A stretch of DNA of 64,000 bases from Streptomyces marinisediminis (GCF_026262575.1 NZ_JAPKFL010000011.1:1-64000); one strand, 5' to 3'. Positions 42,181 to 51,320 are shown, counted from the stretch's first letter. A program made the numbers and translations. Notes: generated by a model from the letters alone, not told the origin.

Positions 42181-43769
42181 CCCACTCCGCCCTGTCCTTG
42201 GGTGCCGCTCCCGACCTTCCTCTCATCCTCGCCGCCGGAGTCTCCGCCGTCTTCGCCTTGGTGCTGGTCGCCTGGGCGATCCGGCGCCGGGGAACCCACC
42301 CGCAGAAGCCTCTCGGCGGTGGGCCGGCAGTCAAGGTCGCCGCCCTCGCTGCCCTCGGCTGCACCGCCTACAGTGCCGACACCTCGTGGCGCTTTGCGGC
42401 CGACTACCTCGACATGGCCGGTACCGCCGAGCGTGCCGCGATGTTCGCCGCCGCTGAGCTAGCGCTCTTCGCTACCGCGCTGATGGCACGCCAGAACCTG
42501 GCCACGCAAGGTGCCCCCGGACTGCCCGGCACCCTGGTCTGGGTGATCACCGGAGTGCAGGTGATCCCCGCCTACGCCGAGAGCGGCGCCGTCGGCGGCA
42601 CCGTCCGGGCCTTCGTCGGCCCAATCATGGCGGCCATGCTGTGGCACCTCGCCATGGGAATCGAACTGCGCCTGCACACCCCGAATGCCGCCTCCCGCGG
42701 GCTGCTCGCCGTCCTGGGGCGGGAGGTGCGTGAGTCGCTGCTGTCCCGCCTCGGCATCGCCGCCCGAGACCGCGACGCCGCGCAGATCACCCGCGACCGG
42801 GCCACCGCCCGCGCGGTCGACCTGGCCGCCCGTCTCGCCGAGCGTAGCTCGAAGCAGCAGGCGAGCTGGCGTGGCCGGCGGCTCACCCGGCGACTGTCGA
42901 AGGCGGTCGCCAGAGCCTCGGTCGGCACCGACCCCCTCCAGCGTGCGCAGCTGCTCGACCAGCTCGCCGCCCGCCGGCACGCGCTCGCCCTCGCCACGGT
43001 CCCCCTGCCCTCTCCCTGGTCCCCGGTGTCCACCACCGCCACGGTCCCCTGGCAGCAGACCTCGGAATCACCGGTCCCCGTAGCCGGTCCCCACGGTCCC
43101 GGTGAGTCGGAACACGGGGACCGGAAACCGGGCGCCCCGAGGGGACCGGTCCCCGAAGACTGGGGCTTCAACGCCCCCTCGGCCACGGGGACCGAAGGCG
43201 ATGGCACAGGGACCGAACCCCGAGAAGCGACCGCCTACCCGGGGACCGTGCCCGTCAAGCCCGCGCTCGCGGGGAGCGACCTTGCAGAACTTGGTGCCGG
43301 CCATCCTTCGGGAGAAGTGCCTGGTCAGGGCGACGAACCCCCTCGGGGACGGACTGCCGCTGAGTCGGGGACCGAGCCCACCGGGGACCGGGGACCGACC
43401 GACACCGACACCGACACCGACACGGGGACCGAGCCCACCGAGGACCGGGGACACAAGGTCCCTCTCCGACGGAAGACGAACTCGAAGACCAGGACCAAGA
43501 AGGGGCAACGCGGGGGCCGCCCCCGTACCCCGCAGGCACAGCGCCCGTCGCGCGACTCGGAGCAGTCGGTGGACGAGCTCGTCCAGCAGGTCCTTCCTCA
43601 TGTCTCTGCCCTGCTCGAACGCGACGGCAACCCGGCCATCACCCGAGTCCAGCTGCGGGAGATCCTTCGCCGCGAGGGGCTGAAGGGGGGCCGGAACGAC
43701 CGGCTGAGCCTCGTCCTCCAGGAGCTGCGGAGCATCGACACCACGACGCCAAGGAGCACCACCGGATGA
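42177..43769 (+). CDS. DUF2637 membrane protein with repetitive linker
   Basis: A 530-residue protein. Four predicted membrane segments lie in the first 150 residues (LILAAGVSAVFALVLVAWAI; AMFAAAELALFATALM; TLVWVITGVQVIPA; IMAAMLWHLAMG). The middle (about 300-430) is Gly/Thr/Glu-rich and DNA-repeat-driven, including a TDTDTDTDT run. The C-terminus is a helical, possibly HTH-like segment (AITRVQLREILRREGLKGG). Such proteins resemble plasmid spread (Spd) proteins. The ATG overlaps the whiB stop. Confidence 0.7.
   Translation: MTHSALSLGAAPDLPLILAAGVSAVFALVLVAWAIRRRGTHPQKPLGGGPAVKVAALAALGCTAYSADTSWRFAADYLDMAGTAERAAMFAAAELALFATALMARQNLATQGAPGLPGTLVWVITGVQVIPAYAESGAVGGTVRAFVGPIMAAMLWHLAMGIELRLHTPNAASRGLLAVLGREVRESLLSRLGIAARDRDAAQITRDRATARAVDLAARLAERSSKQQASWRGRRLTRRLSKAVARASVGTDPLQRAQLLDQLAARRHALALATVPLPSPWSPVSTTATVPWQQTSESPVPVAGPHGPGESEHGDRKPGAPRGPVPEDWGFNAPSATGTEGDGTGTEPREATAYPGTVPVKPALAGSDLAELGAGHPSGEVPGQGDEPPRGRTAAESGTEPTGDRGPTDTDTDTDTGTEPTEDRGHKVPLRRKTNSKTRTKKGQRGGRPRTPQAQRPSRDSEQSVDELVQQVLPHVSALLERDGNPAITRVQLREILRREGLKGGRNDRLSLVLQELRSIDTTTPRSTTG
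43116..43455. repeat. Scattered GGGGACCG repeats inside the DUF2637 gene
   Basis: At least eight copies of GGGGACCG or GGGACCG occur, some in pairs. They are read in different phases (GDR, GTE, GTV), so conservation is at DNA level. One copy, GGGGACCGGAAACCGG at 43116-43131, shares the GGACCGGAAACCGG word found at the first iteron near 40190. Confidence 0.55.
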
Positions 43770-43957
43770 AGACCTGCCAGCAGTTCGACACCGTCCGTAC
43801 GCAGTACGAGCGGGAGATCGGCTCCATGCTCGCCCACTCCAAGCGGTACGAGGGCAGTCCAGCGGCGAAGTCCAGCGCGAAGCAGGCCGCATCGGCAAAG
43901 CAACGGACGGCCCGGGCCCTCAGCGGCCATGACGGGCGCTGCCCCGCGTGCGGTTGA
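43766..43957 (+). CDS. Small 63-residue protein
   Basis: A small basic protein with a C-terminal CPACG. ATG 43766 overlaps the DUF2637 stop (ATGA). It resembles small proteins found between Spd-type and Mob genes; function unknown. Confidence 0.55.
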   Translation: MKTCQQFDTVRTQYEREIGSMLAHSKRYEGSPAAKSSAKQAASAKQRTARALSGHDGRCPACG

Positions 43958-44043
43958 GCCAGCAAAGCCCAGCTCAGCCCCTTGTCCGCCATGGGTAGCC
44001 CGGCTTCGCGCCGGGCCACCGCCCCGCTTAAGGAAGGTACGCC

Positions 44044-44274
44044 GTGGTTCTTCCTCGGTCATCCGAGCCCACGGTCGCCGAGGCCGGCGCCTGGGCGGAG
44101 GTCCTGGTCCGCCGACGGCTCGTGCACGCCGCAGTCCTCGCGCCCACGGGCCAGTGGCTCGTCCAGGGCCGTCTCGACGGCCCGGTCCGAGTCCTCGCGG
44201 GACCGGCCGACGTCCTCGACCTGGCAGCCACAATCCAGCACCACATCCATTCCACGAGGCCCGAATCCCGATGA
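44044..44274 (+). CDS. Small 76-residue protein
   Basis: GTG 44044 follows AAGGAAGG closely. The fold is unknown; the beta-rich pattern HAAVLAPTGQWLVQGRLDG has no recognised family. Its stop overlaps the MobC-like start by ATGA, so they are coupled. Confidence 0.5.
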   Translation: MVLPRSSEPTVAEAGAWAEVLVRRRLVHAAVLAPTGQWLVQGRLDGPVRVLAGPADVLDLAATIQHHIHSTRPESR

Positions 44275-44897
44275 CGCACTCGCCCCAGAACGGCACCACC
44301 CCGGAACCTGCCCTCGATTACAACCCGCCCTCGGGCCGAGCAAGTTGGGGCGGAAGCGTAGCTTCCGCCGAACCCGCCCCCAAGGGGACGGGACAGGACC
44401 TGCGCCGGGGGGCGCAGGTCCATCTGGCTTCGACCGAGGGCGGATCGAAGCCAGAGCAGGAGGAGACGCGATCCGAGCCGCGCAGCCGCCGTGACCGCGC
44501 CGCACGCGCCCGCCAGCGTCCCCGACAGCCGCCCGAGAAGAAGCGCCTGCACCAGCCCAACACCCGCTTCAACGAAGAAGAGTTCGCCCTGATCAAATCC
44601 GCCGCCGCCCGGTGTCACCTGTCCGTCGCCGGGTTCCTAGCCCGTTCCGCGCTCGCCGCCGCCCGCGACCTCGACCGCACCAGCGCCGAGATCGCCGACG
44701 AACGCGAAGTGATCACCGCACTGTTCGACAGCCGCCGCAGACTCGGCTGGGCCGGTAGCAACCTCAACCAGGCGATGAAGGCCCTCAACTCCGGCGCGGA
44801 GGCCCCGCAGCTAGAAGCAGCGGTCGCCGCCGTCCAGCGGGCGGCCGAGACCGTCCGCGAAGCCGCCTCCCAGCTCATCGCGCGCCGCTCCTCATGA
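44271..44897 (+). CDS. MobC-like relaxosome protein
   Basis: A 208-residue protein. The second half (about 95-200) resembles the MobC/ribbon-helix-helix family that helps the relaxase at oriT (TRFNEEEFALIKSAAARCHL; AEIADEREVITALFDSRRRLGW; NLNQAMKAL). The first 90 residues are low-complexity and overlay the hairpin array at 44349-44454. It overlaps the relaxase gene by ATGA. Confidence 0.75.
   Translation: MTHSPQNGTTPEPALDYNPPSGRASWGGSVASAEPAPKGTGQDLRRGAQVHLASTEGGSKPEQEETRSEPRSRRDRAARARQRPRQPPEKKRLHQPNTRFNEEEFALIKSAAARCHLSVAGFLARSALAAARDLDRTSAEIADEREVITALFDSRRRLGWAGSNLNQAMKALNSGAEAPQLEAAVAAVQRAAETVREAASQLIARRSS
44349..44454. other. Candidate origin of transfer: three consecutive hairpins
   Basis: Hairpin 1: GGCGGAAGC (44349-44357) with GCTTCCGCC (44361-44369). 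Hairpin 2: GGACCTGCGCC (44396-44406) with its complement at 44411-44421. Hairpin 3: CTGGCTTCGA (44424-44433) with TCGAAGCCAG (44445-44454). All arms are perfect. The array lies directly before the conserved part of mobC and just upstream of the relaxase, where oriT is often found. Confidence 0.6.
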
Positions 44898-46636
44898 TCC
44901 CCAGCGTCAACGAGTCCGGATCGCGCACCATCGGCCTCCTCGCCTACCTGTACGGGCCGGGCAGGCACGAGGAGCACATCGACCCGCACCTCGTCGCATC
45001 CTTCGACGGCATGTCCCCCGACCCCGGCCGCGACCTGCACGCCACCCTCAAGGACCTTCAGCAGCTCCTCGACCAGCCCGTCGAGGCCCTCCCGAAGCAC
45101 GCGCGGCCCGCCAAGCACGTGTGGCACACCTCCGTGCGCGCCACCGCAGACGACCGGATCCTGTCCGATGAGGAGTGGGGCGAGATCGCCCGCCGGATCG
45201 TCGCCGCCACGGGCATCGATCCCGGCGGCGGCGAACCCGGCTGCCGCTGGGCCGCCGTACGCCACGCGGACGACCACATCCACATCGTCGCCACCCTGGT
45301 GCGCGAGGACGGAAGCCGCCCCGACGACTTCCGCTCCGGCAAGCGGGCCCAGGCCGAATGCCGGCTCATCGAGAAGGAGCTCGGTCTGCACCAGGTCGCG
45401 CCCGGCGACGGCACCGCAGCCCAGCGTCCCACGAGCGCCGAGCGCCACAAGGCCGAACGTCAGGGCCGCGAGCGCACCGCGCGGGAGGAGCTGCGAGAGG
45501 CGGTGCGCCGCGCGGTGGCCGGTGTGCAGAGCGAGAAGGAGTTCTTCGACCGGCTGGCCGCCGCCGGCCTGCTCATCCGCAAGCGGGTCGCGCCCTCGGG
45601 AGACCTTCTCGGGTACAAGGTCGCCCTCCCCGATGACCGAAACAAGGACGGCGAGCCGGTGTTCTTCCCCGGCGCGCGGCTCGCCCCGGACCTGTCCCTG
45701 CCCCGCATCCGGGAACGCTGGCCTGCCGACAGCCCCGACCGTGGTGATGCCGCTGCGACGAAGCCGTCCGCGCAGCCGGCGTCGAGCAGTCCGGCCGTCG
45801 CGCGCCGGCGTACCGCATCGGCCGCGTGGCAGGCGCTGCTCATCGTCGAGCACGGCGACGACGCGGTCGCCGCCGCGTACATCGCGGCAGCCGGTGAGGT
45901 CCTGGACGCACTCGCCAAGACCTCCGGCGCCCACACACGCAACGAACTGCGCGAGGCGGCCTGGGCCTTCGAGCGGGCCTCCCGCTCCCACGTACGGGCC
46001 GAGCGCGGGCACGACCGGGCACTGCGCCAGGCCGCCCGCGACCTCGTCCACAGCGGCCCCGCGCTCGGCCGCGGGGAGGACGGCGCGACGACCGCGATGG
46101 CGATCGACATGCTGTTCTTCCTCATCACCGCAGCCGCCCACTGGCACGCCAAGAAGAACCACGCCCAGCAAGCCGCTGCGGCTCGCCAGGCCGCCAAGCA
46201 CCTGCGCGCCGCCTACCGGACCGCCGCCAGCCAGCCTCTCGGCGCGCTGTACCAGCGCGGCCGGCACCTCACCCGTCCCCTCCGGCAACGGCAGGCCGCG
46301 GTCCTGCGCGAGGCGCTGCCGGAGCTGGCCGAACAGATCCTCGCCGAACCCGGCTGGTACGCCCTCGCCTCCACCCTCACCGACGCCGAGACCGCCGGCC
46401 ACGACCCGGCCGCCCTCCTAAGCGAAGCCGCCGAGCGACGGGAGCTGTCGAGCGCGGAGTCGATCAGCGACGTGCTCGTGTGGCGCCTGCGCCGCACAGC
46501 CGGCCTCCCCGCCGACACCATCGGCATGGCGCCCAGCAACCACGCGGTGAAGAGGGCAAAGGGCAGAGCTGTCCCGTCACGTTCCAAGTTCCCTCGCCCA
46601 CGGCCGGGCGACCAGCAGATGGGCAACTCCCGGTGA
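44894..46636 (+). CDS. Relaxase (MobA/VirD2-type mobilisation nuclease)
   Basis: A 580-residue protein. The metal-binding triad is HADDHIHIVATLV with His124, His128 and His130. Upstream GRHEEHIDPHLVASF and KHVWHTSVRA are typical of the N-terminal relaxase domain. The candidate catalytic Tyr is Tyr18 or Tyr20 in LLAYLYGPG. The C-terminal 250 residues are helical. It nicks the transferred strand at oriT. ATG 44894 overlaps the mobC-like stop. No type IV secretion genes are in the window, so the element may be mobilisable rather than self-transmissible. Confidence 0.85.
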   Translation: MIPSVNESGSRTIGLLAYLYGPGRHEEHIDPHLVASFDGMSPDPGRDLHATLKDLQQLLDQPVEALPKHARPAKHVWHTSVRATADDRILSDEEWGEIARRIVAATGIDPGGGEPGCRWAAVRHADDHIHIVATLVREDGSRPDDFRSGKRAQAECRLIEKELGLHQVAPGDGTAAQRPTSAERHKAERQGRERTAREELREAVRRAVAGVQSEKEFFDRLAAAGLLIRKRVAPSGDLLGYKVALPDDRNKDGEPVFFPGARLAPDLSLPRIRERWPADSPDRGDAAATKPSAQPASSSPAVARRRTASAAWQALLIVEHGDDAVAAAYIAAAGEVLDALAKTSGAHTRNELREAAWAFERASRSHVRAERGHDRALRQAARDLVHSGPALGRGEDGATTAMAIDMLFFLITAAAHWHAKKNHAQQAAAARQAAKHLRAAYRTAASQPLGALYQRGRHLTRPLRQRQAAVLREALPELAEQILAEPGWYALASTLTDAETAGHDPAALLSEAAERRELSSAESISDVLVWRLRRTAGLPADTIGMAPSNHAVKRAKGRAVPSRSKFPRPRPGDQQMGNSR

Positions 46637-46976
46637 AGCACGCGTCGGCCTGTCCCAAGGACTTGCTGCCGCCAGGCCGATTGAGTCCGGCCATCCCGTC
46701 TCGTTGCCTGCGAAGTGGCCAAGGTCGGTTCTGACCGGGCCGGCGAAGTGGGCCGGCGCTGGCCGGCAGCACGGGGCAGGCCGGAGCCGCCCAGAAGCAG
46801 AGAAGACGAAATGCAGAATTGCGCCGCACCGGAGAGATGTGGGGCGTCAGGGCACCGGGCGGAGCCTCGGGCCTCGAACAGCCTATCGGGGCTGTGGACT
46901 TTGTGAATTGAAGCAGGTCGGGGACTTGCGGCACGATCATGTCGCGTGCAGGACGAGACGAGGGGAGGACAGTCAG
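46637..46976. other. Intergenic region without a visible gene
   Basis: No frame with family similarity. No strong hairpin was noticed. It separates the relaxase from the next plus-strand gene and probably contains that gene's promoter; GGGGAGGAC at 46961-46969 is its ribosome site. Confidence 0.4.
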
Positions 46977-47420
46977 ATGTTTCACCGGATTCGCCGCCGC
47001 GCGGCGCAGCCCTGCGAGATGGAGCGACAGCACTACGAGGCGTTCGTGCGGCTGGAGGGCCGAGTGCCGCCGGAGGTCGAGCGGATGCGGGCCGACATGC
47101 GGTCCGCCGAGCCGGCGACGGTGGTGGACGACTTCCTGCCGCCGGAGCTGCGCGTACCGAGCCACGACCAGCTCGACGGCCGGGTCATGCCCTGGGCGCA
47201 GCCGATCGTCCTCGACGACGAGATCGTCGCCTGTACCGGGTGCGGGGCGTACCGGGACTGGGTCATCATCTCCACCCGCGACCAGATCTGGCTGCGCTGC
47301 AGCCAGGGGCACCAGCAGCACGAGGCGCGTCTCGACACTGCCTGGTACAACCGACACTCCGGCCCCGCGGACGCGACGCACGCCACGTTCGAGGACTGCC
47401 TGCGACACCTCGGCCACTGA
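46977..47420 (+). CDS. Hypothetical protein with zinc-ribbon-like motif
   Basis: A 147-residue protein. Near the middle, CTGCGAYRDWVI and a later RCSQGHQQHEAR give a possible zinc-binding pair. Similar short proteins accompany Streptomyces plasmids. The start is ATG 46977 after GGGGAGGAC. Function unknown. Confidence 0.55.
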   Translation: MFHRIRRRAAQPCEMERQHYEAFVRLEGRVPPEVERMRADMRSAEPATVVDDFLPPELRVPSHDQLDGRVMPWAQPIVLDDEIVACTGCGAYRDWVIISTRDQIWLRCSQGHQQHEARLDTAWYNRHSGPADATHATFEDCLRHLGH

Positions 47421-47498
47421 CCCCCACTCCTACGACCCCACCGGGCCACCGGCCCGCACTGCCCAACCGTCACCTCACAACAAGGGGTCAGATCACCC

Positions 47499-48194
47499 AT
47501 GCGCGTCCGCGTCTCCGCCGCCCTCGGGCTCACCGCCGTCACTCTCCTCGCCCTGCCCGCCTGCTCCACGGGCCACAACGAGGCGAAGAAGCCCGCTTCC
47601 CCCTCCTCTGCGAGCAGCGGCAAGCCGGCCAGCACCGACAACGATGCCCCGCTGTCCTTGGCCGCGCTCGAGGCGCGCCTGCTCGACGAGACTGACCTCG
47701 GCGACGGCTACACCCGTAAGCCCGAGCGCCCCTCACAGCACGACGACGTCACCGTCCTCGACTGCCCTGCCCTCAACGAACTGGGGGGCGACGCAGCCAC
47801 CGGAGGCTCGCTCGACTTCCCCCGCCAGGCAGAGGCCACCTTCACCTACGGCGACGGCAGCGACTCGGAGGTCTCCGAGGAGCTGTACAGCGACACCGCG
47901 AGCAAACTCTCCGACGGCATGGACCGCATTTTCGAGGCCATGACCGGCTGCCCGGAGTATCAGGTCCTCGCTGGCAGCAACGCGATCGACATCACCACGC
48001 AGAAGACGTCCCCTCCCCGGCTCGGTGACGAGCAGTGGAGCCAGCTGATGACCTTCTCCGCCGGTGGACGCGACAGCGTGGTGAAGCAGACCGCGATACG
48101 GGACGGCAGCGTGCTGATGATCGTCTCCGGCTCGCCAGCCCTGGTCGACCGGCACCTCGACAAGGCGCTCGCCAAAGCGACAGCAGCCCGCTGA
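47499..48194 (+). CDS. Lipoprotein
   Basis: A 231-residue protein. A signal peptide (about 1-21) ends with the lipobox LPAC, whose Cys becomes lipid-modified. A Ser/Pro-rich linker follows, then a soluble domain (LSLAALEARLLDETDLGDGY; VLDCPALNELGGDAA) typical of Streptomyces lipoproteins of unknown function. It acts outside the membrane. It is preceded by AAGGGG at the normal distance and followed by the terminator at 48411. Confidence 0.75.
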   Translation: MRVRVSAALGLTAVTLLALPACSTGHNEAKKPASPSSASSGKPASTDNDAPLSLAALEARLLDETDLGDGYTRKPERPSQHDDVTVLDCPALNELGGDAATGGSLDFPRQAEATFTYGDGSDSEVSEELYSDTASKLSDGMDRIFEAMTGCPEYQVLAGSNAIDITTQKTSPPRLGDEQWSQLMTFSAGGRDSVVKQTAIRDGSVLMIVSGSPALVDRHLDKALAKATAAR

Positions 48195-48410
48195 CACCCG
48201 GCCCGTACGACCACCCCGGCGCCCTCGCCCCCCGCGGTCGGGGGCGCCGGCGCGCTCGGCCGGCCGGGCGGTCCCCGGCCCGGTGCTGCTACGGGCGCAG
48301 CGGATCGGCTGCGAGGGTGGCGGTCATCCACGGCGCGGCGCTCTGACGGAAGCAGCACCGTGCGGGAAGCCACGTACACCCCTCTCGGTGAACACCAGCC
48401 CGGAACACGA

Positions 48411-48447
48411 GAAGCTCGGCCACCCCGAATCGGGATGGCCGAGCTTC
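48411..48447. terminator. Stem-loop terminator
   Basis: Perfect 12-bp arms, GAAGCTCGGCCA (48411-48422) and its complement (48436-48447), with a CCC/GGG extension in the 13-base loop. It lies between the convergent lipoprotein and DUF317 genes. The region 48195-48485 has no other feature. Confidence 0.75.
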
Positions 48448-48485
48448 GCTTGTGTCGGCAGGGTGCAGCCGCCCCGACCCGCCGC

Positions 48486-49307
48486 TCAGCCGGCCGGGGC
48501 GCGCAGGAGTCGCTCCTGAGTGCTCTCGGGCAGCACCCGCCGAAGAACCGGTGCGGTAGAACTGAGCGAGCCGGCAAACGCGGCGACGAGGTCGTGCGGC
48601 ACGCTGGCGCCGAAGGAAGCCGCCCACAGGCACGGCGCGCCCAGCGCCGGCTCAGCCCACGCCTGCCACCCGGCCGGACCCGCTTCGTCCGCCTCGGCCA
48701 CCAGGGCGCGCAGGTCTGCGTCCTGGATGAGCGGCGGTACCTCGCCGTGACTGAGGTGCGAGGTAAAGCTCGGGTCCATCGCTGCCACGCCGGGCTGGTC
48801 GACGTCGCGCAGCCAGCCGTGCGCCGTGACGGTGTCGAGGACCAGCTCGGGCCCTGCCAGCGGCACGGCAGGCTGGTCGCGGGCGTCGAGCGCGAAGAGG
48901 AAGTCGGCGAGAACCTCCCCAGGAACATCGGGCGTGAAGTAGGCGGACCACTGGGCAAGCGGGCTGCTCGTGTCCGCGCGAGCGGAGACCTGCCAGGCGA
49001 TCGGCAGCTCGCCAAGGCGGAACGGCTCGTCCGGCAGGACCCACTGGGCCCACCGGAGGGTGTCGGGACTGATGTGCAGGACGGTGCTGCGCAGAACCTG
49101 ACGGTCCTCCGGCGCCTCGTCCGGCTCCTGTCGTCCGCGGACGATCGTCAGGCTCGTCCAGCCGAGGCCGGCAAGAATGTCGGCGACGGTGTCATAGAGA
49201 CGTCCGTCGTCGCCGGCCAGGTGCCGGGGGCCGACCCAGTACGCGGACTGGGCGCTGGTCGGGTTGGACGGGTCGAGCGGAAGGTCGGGGTGCAGGGGCG
49301 CCTCCAA
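48486..49307 (-). CDS. DUF317 domain protein (tandem)
   Basis: A protein of about 273 residues. Two DUF317-type units appear (YWVGPRHLAGDDGRLYDTVADIL; PLAQWSAYFTPDVPGEVLADFLFAL; then HGWLRDVDQPG and a second FGASVPHDLVAAFAGSL). These are common in Streptomyces plasmids. The start is uncertain: TTG 49307 was chosen because the frame further upstream overlaps the gene at 49322-49597. Function unknown. Confidence 0.65.
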   Translation of the reverse strand: MEAPLHPDLPLDPSNPTSAQSAYWVGPRHLAGDDGRLYDTVADILAGLGWTSLTIVRGRQEPDEAPEDRQVLRSTVLHISPDTLRWAQWVLPDEPFRLGELPIAWQVSARADTSSPLAQWSAYFTPDVPGEVLADFLFALDARDQPAVPLAGPELVLDTVTAHGWLRDVDQPGVAAMDPSFTSHLSHGEVPPLIQDADLRALVAEADEAGPAGWQAWAEPALGAPCLWAASFGASVPHDLVAAFAGSLSSTAPVLRRVLPESTQERLLRAPAG

Positions 49308-49321
49308 GGGCTGGTGCGGGT

Positions 49322-49597
49322 CTACTGGCCGCTGGCGGTACGGCGGGGGCGACGCGGGGGCGCTTGGACGGGAGACTGCCAGGCCAGCTCGACAGCGACC
49401 TCGGGCGGTAGGTGGCCGAGCTGCGTATCCGCGTCCCGGCCTTCGGCGAGGTAGACGACTGTCTGCCCGGTCTCGTCCGTGGCCTGGATGACCTGGGCAA
49501 TGCGGTGTGCCATCGGGAAGAAGGGATTCATCGCCTGGCGCACCGGAGCATCCCGGTCGCACGCCGACAAACGGTCGATGAGATCGCCGACGGTCAT
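49322..49597 (-). CDS. Small hypothetical protein
   Basis: A 91-residue protein from ATG 49597 with GGAAGG upstream. MTVGDLIDRLSACDRDAPVR and a following AVYL-like VVYLAEGRD segment resemble a short family often seen beside DUF317 genes. It ends in a basic tail. It precedes the DUF317 gene on the same strand. Confidence 0.55.
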   Translation of the reverse strand: MTVGDLIDRLSACDRDAPVRQAMNPFFPMAHRIAQVIQATDETGQTVVYLAEGRDADTQLGHLPPEVAVELAWQSPVQAPPRRPRRTASGQ

Positions 49598-49699
49598 TTC
49601 CGTGCCTTCCACGGAGCCTCCTTGCATGAGATATGGGCGGGCGGGGAGACCGCCAGAGCGCGGTCTGCGGCGGAGTACGCCGGGCTCGAGCCTCCGGCG

Positions 49700-50053
49700 C
49701 TACAGGCGCCGGGAGGTCTCCAGTACGCGCGCCACGGCTGCGGCGACGATTTCGGCCGGCGTCTCGGTGTCGAAGGACACGTGGTAGCCCCGCACCTTGG
49801 CCGTTCCGGTGACGGCAATCTTCCATCCCTCGCCGCTGGCGCCGGGGCGGCCGTGCGGGAACCAGCCGAGGTAGAAGCGGCCGTCCTTCGAGCTGACGTG
49901 TACGTCAGCGCGGTCGTCCACGACGAGGTTGAAGTCGGTAGCGGTGAATTGGTCCAAGACGAGTGCGGGCTGGCCGGGGCCGAGCTGCCACTCACGCAGC
50001 CGAAGTGCCTCGACTGTGGTGGAAAATCCGGGGCTCACGGGAGCCACGGTCAC
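49700..50053 (-). CDS. DUF317-like short protein
   Basis: A 117-residue protein. The segment SKDGRFYLGWFPHGRPG and the ending FDTETPAEIVAAAVARVLE match one DUF317-type unit. The start is GTG 50053. It is divergent from the nuclease gene at 50309; the 255 bases between hold both promoters. Confidence 0.6.
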   Translation of the reverse strand: MTVAPVSPGFSTTVEALRLREWQLGPGQPALVLDQFTATDFNLVVDDRADVHVSSKDGRFYLGWFPHGRPGASGEGWKIAVTGTAKVRGYHVSFDTETPAEIVAAAVARVLETSRRL

Positions 50054-50308
50054 GGGCGATCACCTCTCTGACCTGCTATTTTCCCGAAGGTCGTCTACGT
50101 TGACATGCCCAGCACGCGTTGGCCAGTCTTTCGTGGATCTTTCCCGTCTGCCCCCGGCGAACTGTCCCGTCTCACTGAACCATGACCGATCTCACCGAAC
50201 TTTGACTGGTCCCGCTGTTGCTCGGACGTCGTTGCAGCGAGCTGGCGAACGAGTGTCAGTGCCCAGCACTACGCTCCCGCTTGGAGTCGTGATCAGGGCG
50301 GGGGAAGT

Positions 50309-51202
50309 ATGAGTGCGGAGCTGGATATCCTGGATGGTTTCGTACGCGACGCCATACTTCTGGATGAAACGTTCAAAGACACGTCGACGCTGAGGCACCC
50401 CAGTGATCAGGGCAACGAACGCGAATACGCGGTGCGGTCGGTGGTCGGCAAGTACATTCAGCGGCGAGCGGTGATCTACAAGCGCGCCGGCGTAGAGGAC
50501 TCCGACACAGGCGCTTGGTTCCGACAGCAGGACGTGGTTCTGGCAGACCCTTGCGTCGAGCACCACCGAATGCTCAAGGACGACGGGCGGGTGTATATCG
50601 ACCCGTCGGCTGTCCACACCGCGGTTGAGGTGAAGAGCGTGCTCGACGGCGGAGTCCTGGACACCGCCATGCAGTCCATCGCGGACGTTCAGACTGCCCC
50701 GCGCCGACGTCGGGCCGAGGTACATCACCTTCGGTTCCCCACCAGCACCGGACAGGTCGACCACATCCCGACCTCTGGTGGGGTGTTCGCCTACAGCTCG
50801 ACGTCGAAGCGGGTAAAGACGGTGACCCGCTGGATCGAGGGCTGGTGCCGGGACCGTCCGCCAGAGGAGTGGCCCAAATTCGTCACCATCGCTGACCTGG
50901 GCCACTTCATGTGGTGCGACCCGCAGTCCGGGAACTGTGTTCCCTGGCCCACCACGGGAACCGAGGTGCTCATGTGCTTCCAAGCGACGCGGGCGCATCA
51001 TCCGCTCGTTGCACTGTCCACCCATCTCAACCATCTTGCCCGCCTCTGGTGGGTGCCCGGAACGGAGTTCCGCCTCGGAGGAGTCGCCGACATCCCTCAC
51101 GGCCTGCGCGTGGGCGAGCCCGTCTACCCGGCCGGAGTCACGGCGCCACGAAACACCTGCAATCACCCGTGCCTGGACTGTCAGCGTTTCGGATCGGCCT
51201 GA
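50309..51202 (+). CDS. DUF6602-like PD-(D/E)xK nuclease
   Basis: A 297-residue protein. The nuclease-fold core is visible as QQDVVLADP (Asp75) followed by HTAVEVKSVLD (Glu107 and Lys109), the D...ExK pattern. The start GNEREYAVRSVVGKYIQRR resembles DUF6602 proteins, several of which occur in defence islands. A C-terminal CNHPCLDC suggests zinc binding. ATG 50309 follows GGGGGAAG. It stands alone between divergently transcribed genes, so it may be a single-gene defence effector. Confidence 0.6.
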   Translation: MSAELDILDGFVRDAILLDETFKDTSTLRHPSDQGNEREYAVRSVVGKYIQRRAVIYKRAGVEDSDTGAWFRQQDVVLADPCVEHHRMLKDDGRVYIDPSAVHTAVEVKSVLDGGVLDTAMQSIADVQTAPRRRRAEVHHLRFPTSTGQVDHIPTSGGVFAYSSTSKRVKTVTRWIEGWCRDRPPEEWPKFVTIADLGHFMWCDPQSGNCVPWPTTGTEVLMCFQATRAHHPLVALSTHLNHLARLWWVPGTEFRLGGVADIPHGLRVGEPVYPAGVTAPRNTCNHPCLDCQRFGSA

Positions 51203-51320
51203 CGAGTGGGGACTGTCCTGAAGTTTGTGTATGCCCCGGTGTGACCCGTCTGGCATGAGACGTGACCTCTACAGCGGGTGAGGCGTGGTGCCGGGGACCT
51301 CTGCTGGAACAGGGGAAGCG

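Noticed and set aside
43380..43440. Repeated GACACC units as a CRISPR or microsatellite array
   Set aside because: They are read in phase as Thr-Asp repeats and lack CRISPR-like spacers; they belong to the coding repeat field.
48486..49826. A much longer version of the DUF317 protein starting at 49826
   Set aside because: The extra 170 residues are antisense/off-frame to the small gene at 49322-49597 and are low-complexity Arg/Pro sequence.
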